From NCBI GenBank assembly GCA_021767325.1, contig JAASTM010000159.1:1-6217 (forward strand): 6,217 nucleotides of DNA. Reading direction: 5' to 3'. Every line of letters starts with the position of its first letter. The first letter of the stretch is position 1. This document shows, piece after piece, positions 1 to 6,176 of this stretch. Under the pieces are notes generated by a model, which searched no databases, was not told the origin of the DNA, and saw nothing but the letters and a program-made list of their open reading frames with translations. The translations under genes were made by a program, and so were the position numbers. Source of the DNA: Spirochaetales bacterium. Lineage in GTDB: Bacteria > Spirochaetota > Spirochaetia > DSM-16054 > Sediminispirochaetaceae.

Positions 1-1821
1 ATCTCATATGAAGAGCCCAATGCGCTATGGTCGCCGGACTCCAAGTACTTCGTGTATGAAAAAGGCTCACAGCTCTATTACTACTCGATGAATCAGCTGA
101 AGCGTGACGAGGTCATGCGCGAGGAGCTGCGTTTGATCGGGGACGGCACTCTTGCAAATGTGCAGTGGACACAGCAGAATCAGCTCTACTACATTGATGA
201 GTCGGTGCTGTACAGAATTTTCAGTGCCGAGTTTTTTACCCGTTCATTTTACAGCGATTTGCTTGATGCGGGCCAGGTCGTGGGCAAGGTGCCTTTCGAG
301 TTCGACTACAATTTTGACAGTTTTTACGTATCTCCCGATGGAGCGAAGCTGCTGTTCAACAAGGGCGGCCGTAACCTCATTCTCTACTATCTGAAGAACG
401 ACGACTACCTGAGCACCGGCTCGACTGTGTCGCTGCCGTACCTCTATTTGCCGCGGAACACCCGTATTCAGCGTCTGCTGTGGTCGGAAAAGGACGTAAT
501 CACCGTCTTGACCGGCAGTATCCAGGGCGGCCGCAGCAATACCGCGCTGTTCCGGCTCGATCTCGCTGCCCGGGAAGCCCAAAATGCGAGTTCGGTGGCC
601 TTTGAAAAACTCGAAGCGGACAGTATAAAGGATCTGGTACTGGCGCCGGACGGCCGGCATGCAGCCCTCATTTATCCGGACCGTGTGCTTATTAAGCAGT
701 ATGACCGGTGGAGTACCACCCAAACCCTGCAGCACTCCGAACCTCTGCACGCCAACTGGACAGCCGATGACGAGCTGATCGTCTCCGGACGGCAGTTTAT
801 CAGGCGTTACCGGCTGAACGAGTCTGCGGATACTCTGATTGCTCTGAGCCAGCCCGGAACTTACGGCTACGGTGAGGACGGCAAGGTGTATACTGTGGCG
901 GCGGGCGACCAGTATACATACAGCCCTCGCGAAGGCTGGCAAGCGGCTGCTGAGGATATCAGTCTGGTCCCAAGCCAAATCGCCAATGAGAGTTACCGGG
1001 TCTACCTGAGCAGTAATCCCGAGGGACGCAGTTATCAGAACATGATCATGGTTCGCCATATCAAGGAGTACAAGACAACGCAGCTCGCCCCGCACGCCGG
1101 CCACACCTATGAGCCCTTTCCGGAGAAAGAGGAGCCGGTCAACTTCAAGAATTTCAACCACGGTTCACGGTTGCGCCGGCGTGAAGTGGCGTTGGTGTTC
1201 AATGCGATCGATTCGGTGGAGGGGCTGACCGAGGTTCTGAATACTCTGCACGACTACGGATTGAGATGCACCTTCTTTATAAACGGTGAGTTTATGCGCA
1301 GAAATCCGGAGGCGGTAAAAGAGTTGGCCAGTTCGAATCATGAGATCGGTTCGCTGTTCTATACTTACTTTAATATGACCGATGCGCGTTATCAGATCAG
1401 CAAGGAGTTTATAAAACAGGGGCTGGCCCGGAATGAGGACGAGTACTTCAATATTACCGCCGATGAAGCCGGACGGGGCGACGAACTGGCTCTGCTGTGG
1501 CATTCCCCTTATTATTTTGTAAATAATCAGATAATCGAAGCCTCGATCGAGATGAATTATACCTATATAAGCTATGATGTAGACCCGCTTGATTGGGTGC
1601 CGAAAAGCGAAGAGGATAGTATGTACCGTTCATCCCCGGAATTGGTTGAGCGAGTACTCATGAAGAAGAAACCGGGATCGATTATTCCAATCCGAATCGG
1701 CACAGTGAAAGGCGGCCGGGAGGATTATCTGTTCCAATATCTCGATCTGCTGATTGACGGTTTGATCTCAAAGGGATATAAAGTTGTTCCGGTGTCAACT
1801 CTTATCGAGCACGCTCGCTAG
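1..1821 (+). CDS. Beta-propeller-like protein with C-terminal degenerate NodB (polysaccharide deacetylase-like) domain, 5'-partial
   Basis: The reading frame is open from the first base. The GTG at position 52 lies inside a propeller-like repeat (ALWSPDSKYFVYEKG), so the true start is upstream and any signal peptide is out of view. There are 606 codons in the window. Codons 1 to about 350 carry several repeats of the TolB/WD40-like kind, with W/VSPDG-type turns (for example YVSPDGAKLLF and VLAPDGRHAAL). Codons from about 395 to the end follow the NodB fold in order: VALVF strand, CTFFINGEF, NHEIGS, SPYYF, a DPLDW motif and GSII. Active NodB enzymes remove acetyl groups from N-acetylglucosamine polymers using an Asp-His-His metal site. 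Here that site is replaced: N401 and A402 for the two Asp, L452 and Y456 for the two His, H501 for the Arg of RxPY, and R565 for the last His. It is therefore probably a non-catalytic binding or scaffold protein, likely envelope-located (inference). Fold confidence is good; function is unknown. Confidence 0.8.
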   Translation: MSYEEPNALWSPDSKYFVYEKGSQLYYYSMNQLKRDEVMREELRLIGDGTLANVQWTQQNQLYYIDESVLYRIFSAEFFTRSFYSDLLDAGQVVGKVPFEFDYNFDSFYVSPDGAKLLFNKGGRNLILYYLKNDDYLSTGSTVSLPYLYLPRNTRIQRLLWSEKDVITVLTGSIQGGRSNTALFRLDLAAREAQNASSVAFEKLEADSIKDLVLAPDGRHAALIYPDRVLIKQYDRWSTTQTLQHSEPLHANWTADDELIVSGRQFIRRYRLNESADTLIALSQPGTYGYGEDGKVYTVAAGDQYTYSPREGWQAAAEDISLVPSQIANESYRVYLSSNPEGRSYQNMIMVRHIKEYKTTQLAPHAGHTYEPFPEKEEPVNFKNFNHGSRLRRREVALVFNAIDSVEGLTEVLNTLHDYGLRCTFFINGEFMRRNPEAVKELASSNHEIGSLFYTYFNMTDARYQISKEFIKQGLARNEDEYFNITADEAGRGDELALLWHSPYYFVNNQIIEASIEMNYTYISYDVDPLDWVPKSEEDSMYRSSPELVERVLMKKKPGSIIPIRIGTVKGGREDYLFQYLDLLIDGLISKGYKVVPVSTLIEHAR

Positions 1822-1878
1822 GGGTGATTTTTGGGAAGGGACTATGATAAAATGTCCAAAGAGCAGAAGGAAAAAGGT

Positions 1879-1905
1879 TAAGAGAAACGTGATAGAGACC
1901 GACAA
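1879..1905 (+). promoter_or_regulatory. Candidate sigma-28 (FliA-type) promoter for fliS
   Basis: TAAG at 1879-1882 and ACCGACAA at 1898-1905 are separated by 15 nt. The flagellar sigma-28 consensus is TAAA-N15-GCCGATAA, so the match is 3 of 4 and 6 of 8 bases with exact spacing. Transcription would start near 1912 and give a leader of about 30 nt before the fliS start. The site lies in the only sizeable gap of the window and directly before a flagellar gene, which fits. The match is imperfect and was found by eye, so chance is possible in this A/G-rich stretch. No convincing sigma-70 -35/-10 pair was seen in the gap. Confidence 0.3.
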
Positions 1906-1929
1906 TAAAGAAAAGATGCGTATATATCG

Positions 1930-1939
1930 GGAGGGGAGG
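1930..1939 (+). promoter_or_regulatory. Strong Shine-Dalgarno of fliS
   Basis: Two GGAGG cores lie in tandem, at 1930-1934 and 1935-1939. The second lies 5 nt before the GTG at 1945 and 11 nt before the in-frame ATG at 1951. The spacing favours GTG 1945 as the fliS start, although ATG 1951 with the first residues missing cannot be excluded. Confidence 0.7.
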
Positions 1940-1944
1940 TTAGT

Positions 1945-2367
1945 GTGAGCATGCAGAACAAACTGAATGCATACAAAGAAACCCACATAAAAACTGCCAG
2001 CCAGGGCAAAATCATTATTATGCTGTACGACGAAGCCATTCGGCAGTTGGATACGTCCATTCGCCTGCTGAAGGACAATACTCGTGAGTATGACAAGGTG
2101 AACACTGCGATTCTGCGGGCCCAGGACATGGTAACCGAGCTCATGGTCTCCCTCGATTTCGAAAAAGGCGGCGATATAGCCCAAGGGCTCTACGGTCTCT
2201 ATATGTTTTTCAACCAGCATATGATGCAGGCCAACATGAAGAAGGATGCCGAGATGCTGGGTACGGTCCGCACTCAGTTGAATGAACTGCGCGGCGCCTG
2301 GGACCAGATCATAAATAAGGCTCAAAACGGTGGTCAGAGTTCAGGCGGCATAAACGTAGCCGGATAG
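1945..2367 (+). CDS. fliS: Flagellin export chaperone FliS
   Basis: The 140-residue protein matches the FliS family in length and pattern. Near the N-terminus Y10 is followed by KTASQGKIIIMLYDEAI (residues 17-32), which corresponds to the family's T-x-SP-x-x-L-x-x-MLYDGAI signature. A central KVNTAILRAQDMVTELMVSLDF (51-72) and a later FNQHMMQANMKKD (89-101) match the other helices of the four-helix bundle. The last 14 residues are a Gly/Ser-rich tail. FliS binds the C-terminal helices of newly made flagellin in the cytoplasm, stops premature polymerisation and delivers flagellin to the FlhA export gate. In spirochaetes the filaments are periplasmic. The start is GTG 1945, chosen from the strong ribosome site 5 nt upstream. 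The gene heads the compact cluster that continues into polA and may be driven by a sigma-28 promoter. Confidence 0.93.
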   Translation: MSMQNKLNAYKETHIKTASQGKIIIMLYDEAIRQLDTSIRLLKDNTREYDKVNTAILRAQDMVTELMVSLDFEKGGDIAQGLYGLYMFFNQHMMQANMKKDAEMLGTVRTQLNELRGAWDQIINKAQNGGQSSGGINVAG

Positions 2368-2369
2368 TT

Positions 2370-2404
2370 CCCCATTCTGTTCTAAATCACAGCTCTGAAG
2401 GGGG
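2370..2404 (+). promoter_or_regulatory. Possible hairpin covering the ribosome binding site of the next gene
   Basis: CCCC at 2370-2373 can pair with GGGG at 2400-2403. After a one-base bulge, TTC (2375-2377) can pair with GAA (2397-2399), and TGT (2378-2380) with ACA (2389-2391) across an internal loop. The 3' arm contains the G-rich Shine-Dalgarno (AAGGGGG, 2398-2404), which sits 9 nt before ATG 2414. The structure would hide that site unless it is opened. No U-run follows, so it does not look like a terminator. Pairing was judged by eye only. Confidence 0.2.
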
Positions 2405-2413
2405 CTTTATCCT

Positions 2414-2854
2414 ATGTCGATTCTCACCTATCTGCACCTGAGGGACAGTGTTATGGACACATACCTGAAGGTGCTCGACTATCAAAATGAAGATATAACT
2501 CACAGCGACTCAGAGAAGCTGACTGTTCACTCCCATATGGAACAGGAGCTTCTGCGGCGGATCGAAGCGCTACAGAAGGTTATAACCGGTCTCTCCGGCG
2601 ACCGGGCCGCCGCCGGTGGAAGCGGTGCGGATACTGCAGATCATGCTGCCGATTCCCGGGAAGAGCAGCAGCTCGAGCAGAGTTTCAATGAGAAATGTGA
2701 GCTGGCTCTGCAGAAGAATCGTGAAAACCAGGACAGATTGAGCGCGGAACTCGGTGTTCTGACCCGCAATCTGGAGAATGTCAGGCGCTTTCGGGCCCGC
2801 GCAGGCCGGGGGAGTGCATCGCCTCAATCCCGTTATATTGATATAGAAACATGA
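2414..2854 (+). CDS. Small helical protein, possible FlgN/FliT-type flagellar export chaperone
   Basis: This 146-residue soluble protein is predicted by eye to be almost all helix. There is a first helix at about 3-24, a second at about 32-60, a flexible Ala/Gly/Asp-rich linker at 62-83, and a long heptad-like helix at 84-127. The tail is basic and then ends in SRYIDIET. I see no signal peptide, membrane segment or catalytic motif. The size, the N-rich last helix (KNRENQDRLSAELGVL) and the position directly after fliS resemble FlgN-family chaperones, which escort hook-filament junction proteins to the export apparatus. The sequence match is weak, so this is inference from shape and context. 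The start ATG 2414 has AAGGGGG 9 nt upstream. The stop codon overlaps the polA start in ATGA, which implies coupled translation. It could equally be a lineage-specific protein of unknown role. Confidence 0.85.
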   Translation: MSILTYLHLRDSVMDTYLKVLDYQNEDITHSDSEKLTVHSHMEQELLRRIEALQKVITGLSGDRAAAGGSGADTADHAADSREEQQLEQSFNEKCELALQKNRENQDRLSAELGVLTRNLENVRRFRARAGRGSASPQSRYIDIET

Positions 2855-5568
2855 AAAAAGACGCCCTGTATTTAGTTGACGGCTACAGCATCATCTACCG
2901 CTCCTATTTTGCCTTTATCAACCGTCCTTTGACCGACCCCCAGGGAAGAAACGTATCCGCGCTGTTCGGCTTCTTTCGCACCCTCTTAGGGCTGCTGGAC
3001 AGTTACAACCCCAATTACTTTGCAGTTGTGATGGACTCGCGGGTGCCTACCTTCCGCCACGAAATGTACGAAGAGTACAAAGCAAATCGTGAAAAAGCAC
3101 CGGAGGACCTGCACGCGCAGGTGCCCTATATCGAGGAGATTCTCGGGGCAATGGGAATCAAGGTACTGCAGGAGGACGGCATCGAAGCCGACGATCTCAT
3201 CGCCACTCTGGCGCGCAGTTGTACCGAAAGCGAGCGTAACTGCTATATCGTATCCGGCGACAAGGATCTGCTGCAGCTGGTGGACGAAAGGGTCAGCATG
3301 CTGCGTCCCGACAAGGGTCAGTACCGCAATATCGGGCCGGCTGAGGTGGTGAGTGATTACGGTATCAAAGCGAACCAGATCATTGACTACCTGGCACTGA
3401 TCGGTGATTCCGCCGATAACATTCCCGGAGTAAAGGGAATCGGACCAAAGACCGCGGTGAAACTGCTGCAGAAGTATGACACCCTCGACGGAATATACGA
3501 TCATATCGATGAATGCAGCCAGGGTGAACAGAAGAAGCTGAGAGAGGGGCGCGATCTGGCCTATCTCAGCCGCCAACTGGTAGTGCTGCACAGCTCTGAA
3601 AAGTGCCCCACCGATCTGCAGGAATTTTCTCTGGAAGCTATGGACCGTAAGGCGGCGGTGCCCTATCTGCTGCAGTACGGGGCAAAATCCCTTGCCGAGC
3701 AGGCCAAAGGCGGCTCTCTCAGTCAAAAGCAGGAGCAGCAGGTACTGCGGCCGGGCGAAGAGAAGGCTCCGGGCTACTCGGAGCGGGGCAGGTATACGGC
3801 TGTTACCTCCATCCAGGAGATTCGCGACTTGGTGCAGAAGGTAAAAAAGGCCGGCCAGTTTGCATTCGACGTGGAAACCACCAGCCTGAACGAGATGACC
3901 GCCGATCCGGTCGGTTTCAGTCTCGCCTTTAAGGTCGGCGAGGCCTACTACATACCCTTGAAAGCCGGCGGAAAAGAGGTGCTGCCCGAGCAGGAGGTTC
4001 AGACAGTTCTGAATGAACTGCTGCAGGATTCTCAGCTCAAGCTGATCGGGCACAATTTCAAGTACGATTACAAGGTGCTCTCTCGCTGGGGTACGGAGGT
4101 CCGCAATCTCGCATTTGACACGATGATTGCCGCCTGGCTGCTCGATACTACGGCCAATGGATATGGTATGGACAGTCTGGCGGAGAAGCACCTCGGATAT
4201 AAAACCATCCATTACTCCGATGTAGTCGAGAAGGGTAATCTCTTTTCGGATGTAGAGCTGCAGCCGGCCTCCGAGTATGCCGCCGAGGATGCCGATGTAA
4301 CCCTGCGGTTTTATGAGGTATTTGCCCCGCAGTTGAAGGAAGCGGGGCTGAACAGCCTCTTTTTTGATGTGGAAATGCCGCTGGTCCGGATTCTGGCCGA
4401 CATGGAGCTGCGGGGAATCCGACTGCTGGATGACCGTCTGAATGAGTACTCCCGAGAGATGGCGGAGCAGCTGAAGGAGATCGAGAGTAAGATCTACAGC
4501 GAAGTGGGATACGAGTTCAACATCGGTTCGACTAAACAGCTGCAGGAAGTGTTGTTCGTCGAACGGAAGCTCAAGCCCATCAAAAAGACAAAAACCGGAT
4601 ACTCCACCGACCTGAATGTCCTGCAGCAGCTGGCGGAGGAGGACATAGTCCCGGCCCTGGTGCTGCAGCACCGCGGAATTTCTAAGTTGAAGTCCACCTA
4701 CGTCGATACCCTCCCCGAGCTGGTCAATGAGAAAACCGGCCGTATTCACTCCCGCTTTGTGCAGACCGGCACGGCGACCGGCCGTCTCTCGAGCCGCGAC
4801 CCGAACCTACAGAACATCCCGATTCGCGACGAGGCCGGCCGGCGGATCCGTAAAGCCTTTGTACCGCAGAAGGGCTGGAAGCTCATCAGTGCCGATTACA
4901 GTCAGATCGAACTGGTGGTCCTGGCCCATCTCTCCGGTGATCCGCAGCTGCAGGAGGCCTTCCGCAGCGGCAGCGATGTGCACAGCCGCACGGGTGCGCT
5001 TATCTTCGGAGTGGACCCCGAGAACGTGAGCCCGGAACAGCGCCGTATTGCCAAGACCATCAACTTCGGAGTGATGTACGGGATGTCCGGCTACCGCCTG
5101 TCCCAGGAATTGAAGATACCCCGCGCCCGGGCCGACGAGTTCATAAGCGCCTATTTCAACCGCTATGCGAAAATCCAGGAGTTTATCAATACAACCGTCG
5201 AATCCACCGAACGGAAGGGCTACTCCGAGACGATGCTCGGCCGGCGGCGGAGCATACCCGGCATTAACAGCCGCAACCGCACCGAAAAGAGCGGAGCCGA
5301 GCGGATCGCGGTGAATACCCCGATTCAGGGTACCGCTGCGGATATCGTTAAACTGGCGATGATCAGGATCGACCGGCGTATTCGCGACGAAGGGCTCGAC
5401 CTGAGGATGCTGCTTCAGATACACGATGAGCTGATCTTTGAGGCACCAAGTGACAAGGCTGAAGACTACGGCAAAATGATTCGCAGCGAGATGGAATCGG
5501 CCATCAAGCTCTCTGTCCCGCTCAAAGTGAGTGTCGAGGTGGGCGAGAGCTGGGGAGAACTCCATTAA
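2851..5568 (+). CDS. polA: DNA polymerase I with 5' nuclease, proofreading exonuclease and polymerase domains
   Basis: At 905 residues the enzyme has full family length. It fills gaps after Okazaki primer removal and during excision repair. The 5' nuclease domain (about 1-290) keeps its metal-binding acids: D10, D62, E112, D114, D115, D137, D139, D186 and D189. A helix-hairpin-helix NIPGVKGIGPKTA follows at 190-202. A linker (about 290-320) leads to the 3'-5' exonuclease, which looks active: D340 and E342 (FDVETTS), N402 and D406 (GHNFKYD), Y476 and D480 (EYAAEDAD). The polymerase domain has R645 in TGRLSS, motif A DYSQIEL with D682 and E687, motif B R731/K735/F739/Y743, N822/Q826, and motif C H858-D859-E860. 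F739 is the usual Phe that favours dNTPs over the Tyr type. V689 replaces an Arg that is otherwise highly conserved in motif A. No separate ribosome site is evident. The start overlaps the upstream stop, so translation is probably coupled. Confidence 0.98.
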   Translation: MKKDALYLVDGYSIIYRSYFAFINRPLTDPQGRNVSALFGFFRTLLGLLDSYNPNYFAVVMDSRVPTFRHEMYEEYKANREKAPEDLHAQVPYIEEILGAMGIKVLQEDGIEADDLIATLARSCTESERNCYIVSGDKDLLQLVDERVSMLRPDKGQYRNIGPAEVVSDYGIKANQIIDYLALIGDSADNIPGVKGIGPKTAVKLLQKYDTLDGIYDHIDECSQGEQKKLREGRDLAYLSRQLVVLHSSEKCPTDLQEFSLEAMDRKAAVPYLLQYGAKSLAEQAKGGSLSQKQEQQVLRPGEEKAPGYSERGRYTAVTSIQEIRDLVQKVKKAGQFAFDVETTSLNEMTADPVGFSLAFKVGEAYYIPLKAGGKEVLPEQEVQTVLNELLQDSQLKLIGHNFKYDYKVLSRWGTEVRNLAFDTMIAAWLLDTTANGYGMDSLAEKHLGYKTIHYSDVVEKGNLFSDVELQPASEYAAEDADVTLRFYEVFAPQLKEAGLNSLFFDVEMPLVRILADMELRGIRLLDDRLNEYSREMAEQLKEIESKIYSEVGYEFNIGSTKQLQEVLFVERKLKPIKKTKTGYSTDLNVLQQLAEEDIVPALVLQHRGISKLKSTYVDTLPELVNEKTGRIHSRFVQTGTATGRLSSRDPNLQNIPIRDEAGRRIRKAFVPQKGWKLISADYSQIELVVLAHLSGDPQLQEAFRSGSDVHSRTGALIFGVDPENVSPEQRRIAKTINFGVMYGMSGYRLSQELKIPRARADEFISAYFNRYAKIQEFINTTVESTERKGYSETMLGRRRSIPGINSRNRTEKSGAERIAVNTPIQGTAADIVKLAMIRIDRRIRDEGLDLRMLLQIHDELIFEAPSDKAEDYGKMIRSEMESAIKLSVPLKVSVEVGESWGELH

Positions 5569-5574
5569 CGGACT

Positions 5575-6174
5575 ATGGCGAAGGTTGTAGGATTAACTGG
5601 AAAGTGCTGCGTCGGAAAGGATACCGCCGCCGGATTTTTCGCCGAGCGGGGCTGGCAGGTAATAGATGTGGATAAAACCGGTCACCGGGCCCTGCAGGAG
5701 GAGCGGGCGGCCCTGGAGGCGGCCTTCGGCAGTGCGGTTTTCCATTCGGACGGCCGGGTGAACCGCAGTGCTCTGGGTGAAATTGTGTTTTCCGATTCTA
5801 GAAAGCTCAGGGCCCTGGAAGCGATCGTACACCCGCGAATGCGGGCAATCGTCCGGCAGTCTACCGAATATTACACTTCCCGCGGAGTGGATGTCTGCAT
5901 AAATGCCGCGCTCCTGTTCCCGATGGACCTGCACACTCTCTGTGATTATGTACTTGTGATCAGGGCTCCTCTGACGGCGCGGATAAAGCGGGCCCGCAGC
6001 AGGAACGGATGGTCATTCCTACAGATCCTGCAGAGATTCTGGTCGCAGCGAGGACTCTTTCCTAAAAAAAAGACAAAGAGTGTCGATATGTATAATGTAG
6101 GGAACTCCGAGAGCCGCGAGGCTCTGCAGCGCAGGATTACGGAGTTTCTAACTATGATTGAACGGCAGGGTTGA
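5575..6174 (+). CDS. coaE: Dephospho-CoA kinase, divergent type
   Basis: The 199-residue length fits CoaE, which phosphorylates the ribose 3'-OH of dephospho-CoA with ATP in the cytoplasm, the last step of CoA synthesis. Family features in order are VVGLTG with a P-loop at G9-K15, D31 and D33 in the V-I-D-V-D-K motif, the FG...DGRVNRSALGEIVF block (51-72), an IVHPRM motif around H86-P87, the ALLF stretch (112-115), an Arg-rich lid (R136-R143), Q158, and D171...N177 matching the AD-x-VI-x-N ending. Two positions are unusual: the P-loop reads GKDT instead of GKS/T, and the common PLLFE reads ALLFP. Both look like lineage variants and not decay, since the frame is intact. The gene starts 6 nt after polA with only a poor ribosome site, consistent with the same transcript and readthrough translation. 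Confidence 0.9.
   Translation: MAKVVGLTGKCCVGKDTAAGFFAERGWQVIDVDKTGHRALQEERAALEAAFGSAVFHSDGRVNRSALGEIVFSDSRKLRALEAIVHPRMRAIVRQSTEYYTSRGVDVCINAALLFPMDLHTLCDYVLVIRAPLTARIKRARSRNGWSFLQILQRFWSQRGLFPKKKTKSVDMYNVGNSESREALQRRITEFLTMIERQG
6167..6170 (+). promoter_or_regulatory. Ribosome binding site of the right-edge gene
   Basis: AGGG lies inside the last codons of coaE, 6 nt before ATG 6177. This supports a real gene starting there, 2 nt after the coaE stop. Confidence 0.45.
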
Positions 6175-6176
6175 AG

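Noticed and set aside
52..54. GTG as the start of the first gene
   Set aside because: The frame is open upstream to position 1 and encodes the first part of a propeller repeat, so this is an internal Val codon.
244..1161. 305-codon open frame on the minus strand opposite the propeller gene
   Set aside because: Same cause: codon-aligned with the sense gene in a region poor in TTA, CTA and TCA codons. No ribosome site or domain seen.
1806..1835. CGAG-CACG-CTCG stem followed by a short T-run as a terminator
   Set aside because: The stem is only 4 bp, lies within the coding end of the gene, and the T5 run is more than 10 nt away, so it is unlikely to terminate transcription.
1843..1853. TATGATAAAAT as a sigma-70 -10 box
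   Set aside because: No -35-like hexamer or extended -10 TG is present at the proper distance (AGGGGT or TGATTT only).
1795..2325. 176-codon minus-strand frame across the fliS leader and fliS
   Set aside because: It is mostly the complement of fliS. The hydrophobic part arises from the purine-rich leader read backwards. No start context was seen.
2986..4749. 587-codon open frame on the minus strand opposite polA
   Set aside because: It is codon-aligned with polA, so its only stops would be sense codons TTA, CTA and TCA, which this genome rarely uses. The polA sense frame has every expected motif, and the antisense product resembles nothing recognisable.
4807..5565. 252-codon minus-strand frame opposite the polymerase domain
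   Set aside because: Also codon-aligned with polA and explained by sense codon use; the sense strand is strongly conserved polymerase sequence.
6110..6125. AGAGCC-GCGA-GGCTCT stem-loop with GNRA loop in coaE
   Set aside because: It has no U-run and lies within conserved coding sequence about 50 nt before the stop, so a terminator or specific RNA element is not supported.
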